Shown: positions 1-10,976, counted from the stretch's first letter. The stretch is 64,000 bases of DNA from Rhyacophila brunnea (GCA_022495005.1 JAGYXB010001842.1:1-64000), one strand, 5' to 3'. Numbers and translations: made by a program. The notes: a model not told the origin generated them from the sequence alone.

Positions 1-254
1 AAACAGCCAGGGGAAAAATAAAACATTATTTTTTGTAAAATAACCATCGAACCTATACAGATTCAATATCCAAATAAACAGTAACAGAGTAGAGTAGGTA
101 GGTACCTATATTATAAATATAAAATATTTAAAAAAATTCAATTTTTAATTGAAATCATCAACTGTTTATAGATGTATATACATTTTTTTACAAAACTGTT
201 ATTTTGAAAATAATGCATTTTTTATATATTATAGAGTAGGTACTTATGACTTAT

Positions 255-845
255 ACTGGGGAATGCCAAAAGAAATGGCGTATTTCAAAAAAAAACTACC
301 TTATTCTTAGGTCAATAAATATTATAAAGCAATCATTATTCATAAGATGTTTATAACACTTGAATGGTCAAAGACATAGCTTATAATAAATATCTTTAGA
401 ATCATCTTAAAATGTGTTAATCTTGCCGATTTTTTGAATAATAAAATGCCTAATTCTTGTCAAATTTGGGATCACAGAGATTATCAATATAATTTTTTAT
501 CGTAAATATTTCACTATAATAATGTCGACATAAATTATACTGGTGGTTTTATAAATGCGTTTAAAAATTAATAAATGTAAAAAATCTTAACACCACTGCA
601 CAGTTATGTACCGAAATATGACTATATTCTAAAACATTAGAGCGAGAGGTTTAAAAGAATACTATTTTATATAACAAAAATACTTTATGCAGTCATCAAA
701 TGTTTAAAATAACTATAAAGGATAATAAGGCTTCAAAATTATTTAAATAGATTATCTACAACGTTTAAGGGGTGTCCAGGATCATGGTTTGAAAATACAA
801 TAAAACTCAATTTTGACCTTCGACGAGCATGTCCCCCCTTAAGTA
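255..845 (+). repeat. Dispersed repeat family R2, copy 1
   Basis: The same sequence recurs at 24062-24490 and, inverted, at 35020-35605, with a short end fragment at 35690-35745. Its right end carries CGACGAGCATG followed by CCCCCCTTAAG. No coding capacity is visible. The end coincides with the first base of the left arm of palindrome A, so the palindrome breakpoint lies exactly at this repeat's border. Probably a non-autonomous transposon; class unknown. Confidence 0.7.
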
Positions 846-905
846 TCAATCTTAATCTCAGTCTGTTCAGTACTATCAGCCGTTTAACATAGTCAGTATT
901 ATCAG

Positions 906-1759
906 TAGGGAGCGGATTTGTATGCAACAAAAAACATGATTATATGCATGCACGTATGCACTTTAAATCAATAAAATATGCACTAAAACTGTAGAAATAT
1001 GCAGTTAAAAATGGACATTTTTGTGAATTGTAAATAAAAATTGTAAATACCCACTTTACCCAATATTACTGACAAAAAATCGAATAACTAGTTAATAATT
1101 TTTCAACATAATACGATATCAGAACAAAAAAAACACAAACAATGAATATAAAGTTAATCAATTACAGTTTTCAAAATAGTTTTTCACAAGTACAAATAAT
1201 TGAATAATAAATGCAGTGTAAACCAAACATAACTTAAAAAACAAGAACGACACGCTTAACTATTCCTTAATACTATTTTCTGTTTTTTGCGCGAAAAAAA
1301 TATAACAATATTTCAATTTTTTTTTCAATATTATGCTCTGGCATTAAATTTTTCCGCATACCTATCTGTCAGTATTTTGTTTATATGCGAAAAACGACTT
1401 CTCAACGTCCACAGAGGTGATTGGGCAAACTTTAAATAATAGTGCCCGAGTTGAATTCACTTTTTCTGATAAATCCACAGCTCGGAGATGGGATTAAAAA
1501 TGCAAGTGCATCTAAACTATCTACCTTCCTAACTTAGTTATATTTCTATAAAAAAAATAAAAAAACTAAGATTATAAATTTAAAAGCTCTAAAATATGCA
1601 CTAATGTCTCAAATATACTCTAACGTCTCAAATATGCATTTATATGCACGTTAAAATTTTTTTTTTGGATACTGTCTTTCAAAACAGATTTCTGTGCAAC
1701 TCTCATAGCTGTGCATACACCCTAACAAAACATGCACTAGCATATAAATCCGGGCCCTA
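906..1759 (-). mobile_element. Degenerate hAT-like DNA transposon in left arm A
   Basis: The ends are inverted repeats: TAGGGAGCGGATTTGTATGC on the left and the complement of TAGGGCCCGGATTTATATGC on the right. The flanking 8-mers ATTATCAG and CTTATCTG match at 6 of 8 positions, consistent with an old 8-bp hAT target duplication. On the minus strand a frame reads PITSVDVEKSFFAYK, which resembles the C-terminal dimerisation region of hAT transposases. No intact open frame remains. Many TATGCAC words are scattered through it. Confidence 0.6.
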
Positions 1760-1785
1760 CTTATCTGTATACCAGTACACTTCAT

Positions 1786-2098
1786 CATAACTTTGAATGC
1801 AAATACTCTTCAAAAAGTGGTGTGTTTAATTGATAGCAAACGTTTTCAAATTCTGTCCAATCCATTTTTTGACAAAATTGAGTAAATGCGATATTTTCAT
1901 TACTATCTGTGTTTACTAAGTTGGTAACAAAAGAAACACGTCGTAATCTCTCTGATCAACATCATAATATATGACATTTGGCAAGATGGCATCTACCTTA
2001 CTAATGGCGTGACTGGTTGTAATGGATTTGATTCTGTTTGAAAATAAACCTTCCTGGATTTGTCCGAAAATGAAACGCATTTTTTATTGGACTTCATA
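1786..2098 (-). pseudogene. Possible decayed coding segment (left arm A copy)
   Basis: This is the mirror image of 4558-4870. Read on the minus strand, three successive frames are open and protein-like, with a break between each. They begin with ATG and a KCVSFSD segment, pass an RRVSFVTNLVN segment, and end FEEYLHSKL followed by a stop. The RVSF-type words recall protein-phosphatase-1 docking motifs, but that may be chance. I do not recognise a family. At least two frameshifts make it non-functional if it was ever a gene. Confidence 0.25.
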
Positions 2099-2426
2099 TT
2101 AAATTTTTTAAAGTTGTGAAAATTACACAATGTCAAACACTTTTAAAAGAGCGATCCAGCATTGCAAGAGTAAAAAATATTCTTTTAGAGTTAATCACTT
2201 TTGAAAATTACCTTCTGATATTATGAATATTTCCAGTACATCTGTTTTCTGATGATCAATATTGAATACCTGAATGTGTATATTATCTGCAATTTATCAT
2301 AATCTCAAATATAAATAATGCACTATCTTTAGATAAATAAACTGTCCACGTGGATGTTGAAATTAGTGCAAGGAGGGTTTTTTTTTTATAAATATAATAT
2401 GTATTTTATTTAATAAATCATTACAG

Positions 2427-2600
2427 ATGATTAATGCAACTGTCAGCTGTTTTGCAAATGGCTGTCCTAATGAAATGTTAGCGGCCATTCCAGGGATGTT
2501 AAACTACAAAATCCAAGAAAAAATCAGTACCGCCACTACAAGTGAAATAGCATCTGGATGCAAAAAGATACAAGAATCTTGTGAAACTACAGGCATCACG
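2427..2600 (+). CDS. Secreted-protein paralog 1, internal exon (58 codons)
   Basis: The exon is bounded by acceptor ATTACAG and donor GTAAAT, phase 0 at both ends, and starts MINATVSCFANGCPNEML. It aligns with exon 4 of the downstream paralog (24820-25005), which starts MINATVSCYKYYQKG. Both have the same phase, the VSC cysteine and a conserved A-x-GC near the middle. Earlier exons would lie left of the window. The next exon in the same orientation is 9783-10007, with both palindromes lying in the intron. An identical copy lies inverted at 4055-4228. Function is unknown. Because the next exon has a stop, this gene may be a pseudogene or encode a shortened protein. Confidence 0.6.
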
Positions 2601-3010
2601 GTAAATACCTGGATACTTATTAATTTAAATTTAACGTTATAGCTCCGATCATTGATAATTTTCGGCCTAACTAAATAATTTGTTGACCTAAACAGACGAA
2701 ATAAAATTTAATTTATTAAAAATTCCCGCCTTTTCCGGATATAATTTCAAAATATACATGTAGCTGTCAGTATATTATTGATCAAATATCTATTTTTAAT
2801 GTATTAAATTATTCGACTGCAATAATAAAATCCCAGCGACTCATATACCGGTAAACAACTGTTTACCTACGTCAGCAGATTGATTGGCGATATTAAATAC
2901 GGTATCGCAATGGAAAATTAGTCTAATATCTATTCCCATAGTATCATATTATTGTATTATGACTGTAATAATAAATAAAATTCACATCTACTCGTATTTA
3001 AACCGCTGAC

Positions 3011-3645
3011 TAGTTCAATATAATGATGTACTAGAATATAATGTTTAGGTATTACTTTCGACTGTATAAATTACGAATACTGATTCATCAAAATGTTACT
3101 CGAATCTAAGTACCTGGCTTGTACTCTATACCAGTGCTCCGCAACCTTTTCTCACCCACGGCACACTAAAGGTCTTCCCAAAATTCCGCGGCACACCACA
3201 CTTAAAACATTTATATACGAAAACATGGACCCCAGGCCAGAATCTTCGGCGTCCCCACCCCCTACCTATCGATAAGGTTGAAGACAGTGTGATACTTTAA
3301 AATAGCGTTTTTCAAATGGTATTCGAAGTAAAATTAATGGTATTGATTGTATGTTTAGCAATTTTTTGTATTTATTAATACATCCACTTGAATTATGGTT
3401 AGTTGTCGGGTGAAGAATAATTATTTGTTGAGTATTGACACAATATATGTTTTTCTCAATCATATGCTTTAAAATATTATTATCACCGAAGGGAAACAGC
3501 GCCGCAGCTGACTTTTTTTGCGGCTAGAGCCGAAACTTGCTTGCACCAAAATTCCATTACATACTTTATGTTTTTTATTTGATAAATAATTAAATATACA
3601 TAACACACGACGAAGAACCAAATGTACATATTCCCATGGTCATGG
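3011..3645. other. Spacer of palindrome A
   Basis: This unique sequence separates the two arms. From about 3131 it contains CAGTGCTCCGCAACC followed by CGGCACACTAAAGG, which resembles the ends of some non-autonomous hAT elements, but I could not find the matching other end. No gene is supported here. The short open frames do not look like protein. Confidence 0.5.
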
Positions 3646-4054
3646 TCATCGGTTTAAATACGAGTAGATGTGAATTTTATTTATTATTACAGTCATAATA
3701 TAATAATATGATACTATGGGAATAGATATTAGACTAATTTTCCATTGCGATACCGTATTTAATATCGCCAATCAATCTGCTGACGTAGGTAAACAGTTGT
3801 TTACCGGTATATGAGTCGCTGGGATTTTATTATTGCAGTCGAATAATTTAATACATTAAAAATAGATATTTGATCAATAATATACTGACAGCTACATGTA
3901 TATTTTGAAATTATATCCGGAAAAGGCGGGAATTTTTAATAAATTAAATTTTATTTCGTCTGTTTAGGTCAACAAATTATTTAGTTAGGCCGAAAATTAT
4001 CAATGATCGGAGCTATAACGTTAAATTTAAATTAATAAGTATCCAGGTATTTAC

Positions 4055-4228
4055 CGTGATGCCTGTAGTTTCACAAGATTCTTGTATCTTTTTGCATCCA
4101 GATGCTATTTCACTTGTAGCGGCGGTACTGATTTTTTCTTGGATTTTGTAGTTTAACATCCCTGGAATGGCCGCTAACATTTCATTAGGACAGCCATTTG
4201 CAAAACAGCTGACAGTTGCATTAATCAT
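4055..4228 (-). pseudogene. Inverted duplicate of the secreted-protein exon
   Basis: The exon reads on the minus strand and keeps both splice sites and an open frame. It differs from 2427-2600 by one amino acid (TAATSEI against TATTSEI). No other exon of the gene lies in this orientation nearby, so it is antisense to the presumed transcript and is probably not translated. Confidence 0.7.
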
Positions 4229-4557
4229 CTGTAATGATTTATTAAATAAAATACATATTATATTTATAAAAAAAAAACCCTCCTTGCACTAATTTCAACA
4301 TTCACGTGGACAGTTTATTTATCTAAAGATAGTGCATTATTTATATTTGAGATTATGATAAATTGCAGATAATATACACATTCAGGTATTCAATATTGAT
4401 CATCAGAAAACAGATGTACTGGAAATATTCATAATATCAGAAGGTAATTTTCAAAAGTGATTAACTCTAAAAGAATATTTTTTACTCTTGCAATGCTGGA
4501 TCGCTCTTTTAAAAGTGTTTGACATTGTGTAATTTTCACAACTTTAAAAAATTTAAT

Positions 4558-4870
4558 ATGAAGTCCAATAAAAAATGCGTTTCATTTTCGGACAAATCCA
4601 AGAAGGTTTATTTTCAAACAGAATCAAATCCATTACAACCAGTCACGCCATTAGTAAGGTAGATGCCATCTTGCCAAATGTCATATATTATGATGTTGAT
4701 CAGAGAGATTACGACGTGTTTCTTTTGTTACCAACTTAGTAAACACAGATAGTAATGAAAATATCGCATTTACTCAATTTTGTCAAAAAATGGATTGGAC
4801 AGAATTTGAAAACGTTTGCTATCAATTAAACACACCACTTTTTGAAGAGTATTTGCATTCAAAGTTATGA
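4558..4870 (+). pseudogene. Possible decayed coding segment (right arm A copy)
   Basis: Mirror of 1786-2098. An ATG at 4558 opens a frame that stops at TAG about 34 codons later. Two shifted frames then continue to a TGA at 4868-4870. Unrecognised. Confidence 0.25.
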
Positions 4871-4895
4871 TGAAGTGTACTGGTATACAGATAAG

Positions 4896-5749
4896 TAGGG
4901 CCCGGATTTATATGCTAGTGCATGTTTTGTTAGGGTGTATGCACAGCTATGAGAGTTGCACAGAAATCTGTTTTGAAAGACAGTATCCAAAAAAAAAATT
5001 TTAACGTGCATATAAATGCATATTTGAGACGTTAGAGTATATTTGAGACATTAGTGCATATTTTAGAGCTTTTAAATTTATAATCTTAGTTTTTTTATTT
5101 TTTTTATAGAAATATAACTAAGTTAGGAAGGTAGATAGTTTAGATGCACTTGCATTTTTAATCCCATCTCCGAGCTGTGGATTTATCAGAAAAAGTGAAT
5201 TCAACTCGGGCACTATTATTTAAAGTTTGCCCAATCACCTCTGTGGACGTTGAGAAGTCGTTTTTCGCATATAAACAAAATACTGACAGATAGGTATGCG
5301 GAAAAATTTAATGCCAGAGCATAATATTGAAAAAAAAATTGAAATATTGTTATATTTTTTTCGCGCAAAAAACAGAAAATAGTATTAAGGAATAGTTAAG
5401 CGTGTCGTTCTTGTTTTTTAAGTTATGTTTGGTTTACACTGCATTTATTATTCAATTATTTGTACTTGTGAAAAACTATTTTGAAAACTGTAATTGATTA
5501 ACTTTATATTCATTGTTTGTGTTTTTTTTGTTCTGATATCGTATTATGTTGAAAAATTATTAACTAGTTATTCGATTTTTTGTCAGTAATATTGGGTAAA
5601 GTGGGTATTTACAATTTTTATTTACAATTCACAAAAATGTCCATTTTTAACTGCATATTTCTACAGTTTTAGTGCATATTTTATTGATTTAAAGTGCATA
5701 CGTGCATGCATATAATCATGTTTTTTGTTGCATACAAATCCGCTCCCTA
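4896..5749 (+). mobile_element. Degenerate hAT-like transposon in right arm A
   Basis: This is the mirror copy of 906-1759. Here the transposase-like frame around 5229-5290 reads on the plus strand, with the SVDVEKSFFAYK segment. It was duplicated together with the arm rather than by its own transposition, since flanks and ends are shared with the other arm. Confidence 0.6.
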
Positions 5750-5805
5750 CTGATAATACTGACTATGTTAAACGGCTGATAGTACTGAACAGACTGAGAT
5801 TAAGA

Positions 5806-5830
5806 TTGAGATCAAGATCAAGATCAGTGT
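5806..5830. repeat. Short AGATCA tandem repeat joining palindromes A and B
   Basis: About three AGATCA units lie exactly between the outer edge of palindrome A (about 5809) and that of palindrome B (about 5819). The outer edge of the right arm of B carries the related CAAAGATCAGTG. Microhomology of this sort is a plausible junction for the rearrangement. Confidence 0.6.
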
Positions 5831-6521
5831 CTAGCGTCCTGTGTCAACCCCCTCCCCCCTCTAGATCTATAATCCGACAATCCAGCATCACCTTCAAATT
5901 ATACAGTCCACTGCTAAAAGCACCACCATAGTAAATTTTGTACAAAAAATGTATTACATCCATATTTTTTTTTGCGTAGATAATAAACTCGTCAAATTAT
6001 TACACCGAAAAAGAAACTACTTCAATAAATAAAAAAAATTTGTGAATAAAATAAAATATTAATTGTTCGGTGAGAAATGAGTGAATATTGTGAAAAATTA
6101 ATTGGGTGTGATGAAATTTTCATTGTTTAGAATAATTAATTAAATAAATAATCTGGCATCATATACCTACCACGTTACAGAAAATTTATATATATGAACC
6201 TTCAAAGGAACGTTTATGAGTAACATTAAAAATGTAGGTAGGTAGATATTGTAAAGGATTTTGTGTGGATAATATTGTTATTCGAACGAAATTATTATCG
6301 CTCAAATAAAAAAATACCTACTGTTGACCTGTGTTAGTGTTTATTATTGTAATAAAGTTGATTTTCAAATATTTGATTATTTTAACTGGATTTTATGTCA
6401 ACAATAAAATACTCAGAAGTAAAGTACGTTATAGTGTAACAAATGAAAATATAAAATATTAACAGACTAAGTCGCCTATTTCCAAAATTCACTTTGTCAA
6501 TTTTATTTTTTTTTGAGATAT

Positions 6522-6707
6522 TCACAAAAAAACGTGTATGGAACCTCTACATAGAAAAATAATCATTGTTATCTTGGACCATTGGGCGGGTGCTTTTAAT
6601 ATTAATTTAACTACAGAGCTTTTCCAATCAAACATTTGAAAGTTTTGCGGAGCTTGATATACTTTCCCGTATTGAGCGAAAGTTTCAAAATACTCACTCT
6701 GTAACAA
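6522..6707 (-). other. Unrecognised open frame, left arm B
   Basis: The 61-codon frame contains SEYFETFAQYGKVYQAPQNF, which looks protein-like in composition. It sits downstream of an acceptor-like TTGTTACAG. The mirror copy is at 8346-8531 on the plus strand. It could be an exon or a transposase fragment, but I cannot name a family. Confidence 0.25.
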
Positions 6708-6859
6708 TTGAAAAAATGATATTTGAAAATGGCCACTAGTATTATTCGATTACATGTTATTTGAACATGAGTTTCTGTTATGGGTTGATAATAAAAATGG
6801 CGTACTCGCTCGCTCGGCTGTTGTCAACTGTATCAGATGTGTCCTGCAGGCTTTAGATG

Positions 6860-7165
6860 AGACAACTACGACCAACACACTGGGTAAGCCAGTTCCTGAC
6901 CGGCCATGATCACTTTGCATTGGTTTTTGTTTGATAGGACATGGATCGGAATGTACATGCGGGCACGACCATCAAGACGCTGAACACGTCCTCTAGGACT
7001 GCCCGTTGATGGAATCTGACCGAGCGGAGCTGTTTGCCAGGTTCCGTCTACACACGGGCCAGATCGGCCACGCCGACTTGATATCAACCAAGCCCAACTT
7101 TGAGTCATTTGAAAAATTTGCTGCGTCATATTATGGAGGACGGAATAATTCCAAATTTTAGATTC
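6860..7165 (+). pseudogene. Retrotransposon polymerase C-terminus, decayed (left arm B)
   Basis: The plus-strand frames read THWVSQFLTGHDHFA, then CGHDHQDAEHVL, a stop, and DCPLMESDRAELFARF. This matches the zinc-knuckle-like region (C-H-x5-EHVL-x-CP) found at the C-terminus of jockey/R1-type non-LTR polymerases. At least one frameshift and one in-frame stop break it. The mirror copy on the minus strand lies at about 7888-8193. Confidence 0.6.
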
Positions 7166-7262
7166 ATCACTTGCAACTCCTGGCTCCCCTGTTTCAGCAG
7201 AATTTCAGTATATGGGTACAGATGACATTTCATGTTATTAAAGATAATTAATGACGGCAGAG

Positions 7263-7730
7263 TAAACCGTCATACGCACAGTCGTTGCATACGGGTGCGA
7301 ATCATGGACACTAAATATGAAAGCAGCTGAAATGGTGGACTGCTTTGAGAGAAAGATCCTGTGGCGGATATACGGACCCATGAATGATGGTGGGGAGTGG
7401 AGAATTAGGTACAACACGGAACTATACCGCTTATACCAAATATTCAAAACTCTCCACCTTCATAAAACTCTAGAGGCTAAACTGAGCAGGCCATGTCCAG
7501 CGCATGCCTGAGTCACGGATACTGAAGAAGATCCTCGAAGGAAACCTAGGGGGGAAAGGCCAATGAAAAAGCCACGCACACGATGGGGTGACAACATTAC
7601 AAAAGATGCCAACCAGCTGCTAAAAATCATGAACTGGAAAAGACGTGCGGAGGACCGTTCCGGCTGGAGGACGGCGGTGGAGGAGGCCAGGGCTTGACTT
7701 GAACTGTAGCGTCATCGAAGAAGAAGAAGT
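7263..7730 (+). mobile_element. 5'-truncated RTE-type retrotransposon in spacer B
   Basis: The insert is flanked by a 12-bp direct repeat, ATGACGGCAGAG, at 7251-7262 and 7731-7742. The plus strand encodes the end of a reverse transcriptase: AYGCESWTLN, FERKILWRIYGP, then after a frameshift RTRWGDNITKDANQLLK and a stop at about 7698. The 3' tail is a GAAGAAGAAG repeat. The clean target duplication suggests a fairly young insertion into the palindrome centre. No endonuclease or catalytic core remains. Confidence 0.8.
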
Positions 7731-7832
7731 ATGACGGCAGAGCAAGTCGATATTCTTTTTATTTTCTAAAATTAAGGTGCATGGTGGCTACATCAGTTCC
7801 ATGCATCGCTTTGGGACAAGGAAGTGTGGCAC

Positions 7833-9233
7833 TGTACCCATATACTGAAATTCTGCTGAAACAGGGGAGCCAGGAGTTGCAAGTGATGAATCTAAAATTT
7901 GGAATTATTCCGTCCTCCATAATATGACGCAGCAAATTTTTCAAATGACTCAAAGTTGGGCTTGGTTGATATCAAGTCGGCGTGGCCGATCTGGCCCGTG
8001 TGTAGACGGAACCTGGCAAACAGCTCCGCTCGGTCAGATTCCATCAACGGGCAGTCCTAGAGGACGTGTTCAGCGTCTTGATGGTCGTGCCCGCATGTAC
8101 ATTCCGATCCATGTCCTATCAAACAAAAACCAATGCAAAGTGATCATGGCCGGTCAGGAACTGGCTTACCCAGTGTGTTGGTCGTAGTTGTCTCATCTAA
8201 AGCCTGCAGGACACATCTGATACAGTTGACAACAGCCGAGCGAGCGAGTACGCCATTTTTATTATCAACCCATAACAGAAACTCATGTTCAAATAACATG
8301 TAATCGAATAATACTAGTGGCCATTTTCAAATATCATTTTTTCAATTGTTACAGAGTGAGTATTTTGAAACTTTCGCTCAATACGGGAAAGTATATCAAG
8401 CTCCGCAAAACTTTCAAATGTTTGATTGGAAAAGCTCTGTAGTTAAATTAATATTAAAAGCACCCGCCCAATGGTCCAAGATAACAATGATTATTTTTCT
8501 ATGTAGAGGTTCCATACACGTTTTTTTGTGAATATCTCAAAAAAAAATAAAATTGACAAAGTGAATTTTGGAAATAGGCGACTTAGTCTGTTAATATTTT
8601 ATATTTTCATTTGTTACACTATAACGTACTTTACTTCTGAGTATTTTATTGTTGACATAAAATCCAGTTAAAATAATCAAATATTTGAAAATCAACTTTA
8701 TTACAATAATAAACACTAACACAGGTCAACAGTAGGTATTTTTTTATTTGAGCGATAATAATTTCGTTCGAATAACAATATTATCCACACAAAATCCTTT
8801 ACAATATCTACCTACCTACATTTTTAATGTTACTCATAAACGTTCCTTTGAAGGTTCATATATATAAATTTTCTGTAAAGTGGTAGGTATATGATGCCAG
8901 ATTATTTATTTAATTAATTATTCTAAACAATGAAAATTTCATCACACCCAATTAATTTTTCACAATATTCACTCATTTCTCACCGAACAATTAATATTTT
9001 ATTTTATTCACAAATTTTTTTTATTTATTGAAGTAGTTTCTTTTTCGGTGTAATAATTTGACGAGTTTATTATCTACGCAAAAAAAAATATGGATGTAAT
9101 ACATTTTTTGTACAAAATTTACTATGGTGGTGCTTTTAGCAGTGGACTGTATAATTTGAAGGTGATGCTGGATTGTCGGATTATAGATCTAGAGGGGGGA
9201 GGGGGTTGACACAGGACGCTAGACACTGATCTT
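7833..9233 (-). repeat. Palindrome B, right arm
   Basis: Reverse complement of 5819-7220. It ends at CACTGATCT, after which single-copy DNA resumes. It carries the mirrored polymerase fragment (minus strand, about 7888-8193) and the unrecognised frame at 8346-8531 (plus strand). Confidence 0.9.
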
Positions 9234-9782
9234 TGATGTTGAGAGGGGTGACGCGCACTGGAACTGGTTCGGTCTTCACGCACTCATGCACTGGTAAACG
9301 GACGATACACTTTTGGATGGATTTTATTATATGAAGTTGATGAATGATGATGATAGGTTGTATGATTGATGGACGTGACGTTCACTCAAACCGTAACAGA
9401 CTTAGTGCAACGAAGGTCGAATAAATACATTTTGTATGAGTCACCCTGTATGTATGTAGCGACTGTAAAGTATAACAACTTGCCCTCGTCCGCTTTCTGG
9501 ATATCACTTAAGCTGATGCATGCGCGACGGTTGTCTGGAAGTTACTTTGTAGGTAGCAATGCTAAAGTTATAACAAACTTGCCCACGTCCGCCTGCTAAT
9601 TATCACTTGACCTAACTACCACATTCGCAATTACAGCCGTCTTATGACCCGTAATTGTTCATCGTCGTCTTGTGACAATAATAAATAAGGGGATTTGAGT
9701 AGGTGGGGACTAAGGATGACTGCGACCACAATTTGGCCCAACCAACTGTTTATGATATCATTTACAAAATTTTATTTTACAG
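9234..9782. other. Intronic DNA with no recognised feature
   Basis: This lies between palindrome B and exon 9783-10007. Two loosely similar blocks around 9470-9500 and 9560-9610 share ATAACAA-CTTGCCC-CGTCCGC and TATCACTT, suggesting a local duplication. Nothing else is recognised. Confidence 0.4.
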
Positions 9783-10007
9783 TTACCAATAACAAGCTGC
9801 TACAAAAATGGCTTCGTCTACAAGATCAACGAGATTTGGGACCTCAAAGGTGGAATTTTGCCTGACGAATATAGAAGCCTTGTTATGTAAATGTACAACT
9901 CGCCCAGCTACGTCGACAACTATATGGCAATAAGTGCAACAATAGCTCTAACTCCAGTCTATGACAAAAATTATCTTGTCCTCGCCCCATTCAATGGATC
10001 ACTAGAG
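9783..10007 (+). pseudogene. Secreted-protein paralog 1, penultimate exon with stop
   Basis: Acceptor TTTTACAG and donor GTAACT bound 225 nt, phase 0 at both ends. Length and phase equal the paralogous exon 27631-27855. It reads LPITSCYKNGFVYKINEIW, then at codon 36 has TAA where the paralog has AAA (Lys). It resumes with MYNSPSYVDNYMAISA. The single nonsense change in an otherwise intact exon suggests recent loss, a truncated product, or an error. Downstream, the frame is open to the donor. Confidence 0.65.
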
Positions 10008-10199
10008 GTAACTCAATTTTATTAAAACTATTTTATAATTTATTTTGCATTATGGTAAACCATCATATTTAATTTTTAATTCCTAACACGTATATAGGTA
10101 CTAATATCCTATAAAAGCCTTAATTCTCCATAGAAAATCTAAAAGAATATCATAACTAACGTCAACATACCTATAAAATAAAACAGCAATGTATCCTGA

Positions 10200-10750
10200 C
10201 ATTTCGCAAGTTCACAACCACTCACCAGCCACCAGCACAACACTCTTTCACCTTACATGACAACGTGTCCAGAAACTTGTACGTATGCAGTTCGCCGTAT
10301 CACACTTCACCGTGAAATGTTGTATCGAAAATATATGGCCGTATATTAATGATCGTCCAACCTCTTTGGGTCGTATAGTACTAACATAAAATTCATGTCT
10401 AAATAAAACACGGTTCTTGTACACTTTATTAGAATTACTAGATTATTTGTTAGGTTAGGTTAGGTTATATTAGGTTAGGTTTTCATTCGTGAAGTCATGA
10501 ATTTTGCCAAAATCAGCTATGAGAATTGTATTAATGTTCATATTGAATCTAATAAAATTGGAGAGCATATAGTATACGGTTATCTCTTTCTGATAAAAAA
10601 AACTCATGGCGAACTGTGCCACGGTGAAATGTTTTACGTATAATTTATAATATATAACTATACAACAACTGGTTTTATTAGTGTTTAGTAGAATATGCGT
10701 ATTATTACAAATGTCGGTCCAATAACATGAGACATTCCCAGTCATAAAAA
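10200..10750. repeat. Repeat block with CACGGTGAAATG words
   Basis: The words TTCACCGTGAAATG at about 10310 and CACGGTGAAATG at about 10620 recur at 11995 and 12540, and a relative occurs near 56270. A TTAGG-like tract at 10450-10482 is followed by TTTTCATTCGTGAAGTCATG. The same tract and flank recur at 63885-63975. Probably a dispersed non-autonomous element. Confidence 0.5.
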
Positions 10751-10976
10751 ATACTGAAGCTTTACATTAAAACGTAGAATTTTGTGGATGCCTGATTAAG
10801 ACCGGGTGTGGTGCGGGACGGTTGTGGTTAAGTGGGTTCATTGAAAATATTTTGTGAGTGAATTACACGAAGTGTGGACCGCCAAACAGTTACTATAATT
10901 TTCTTTATTAAATTTTGGAAAAAACATAATTCTATAGTACCAGAATATTGGCATTTTACTTTAAAATGGTATTTAC

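Larger units (their letters stand above)
846..3010 (+). repeat. Palindrome A, left arm
   Basis: This arm is the reverse complement of 3646-5809 across about 2.16 kb. I saw only a few substitutions, for example near 2057, 2354 and 2537, which implies identity above 99 percent by eye. The arm contains a hAT-like remnant (906-1759), a possible decayed coding segment and exon 2427-2600 of the secreted-protein gene. The inner edge is at CTCGTATTTAAACCG. Such identity means a recent duplication, ongoing gene conversion, or an assembly artefact. Confidence 0.9.
3646..5809 (-). repeat. Palindrome A, right arm
   Basis: Reverse complement of 846-3010. The outer edge is at AAGATTGA, immediately before a short AGATCA tandem repeat that leads into palindrome B. 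It carries the inverted copies of the hAT remnant, the decayed coding segment and the secreted-protein exon. The exon copy differs by one replacement (Ala for Thr), so the two arms can be told apart. Confidence 0.9.
5819..7220 (+). repeat. Palindrome B, left arm
   Basis: Reverse complement of 7833-9233, about 1.40 kb, nearly identical by eye (one difference seen near 6176). It contains an unrecognised 61-codon open frame on the minus strand (6522-6707) and the decayed 3' end of a retrotransposon polymerase (6860-7165). Confidence 0.9.

Noticed and set aside
6866..7129. 87-codon open frame on the minus strand (and its mirror at 7924-8187)
   Set aside because: It is the antisense shadow of the retrotransposon polymerase C-terminus on the other strand.
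10450..10482. Interstitial telomeric repeat
   Set aside because: The tract is short, and the same tract plus flank occurs again at 63890, so it belongs to a dispersed repeat.
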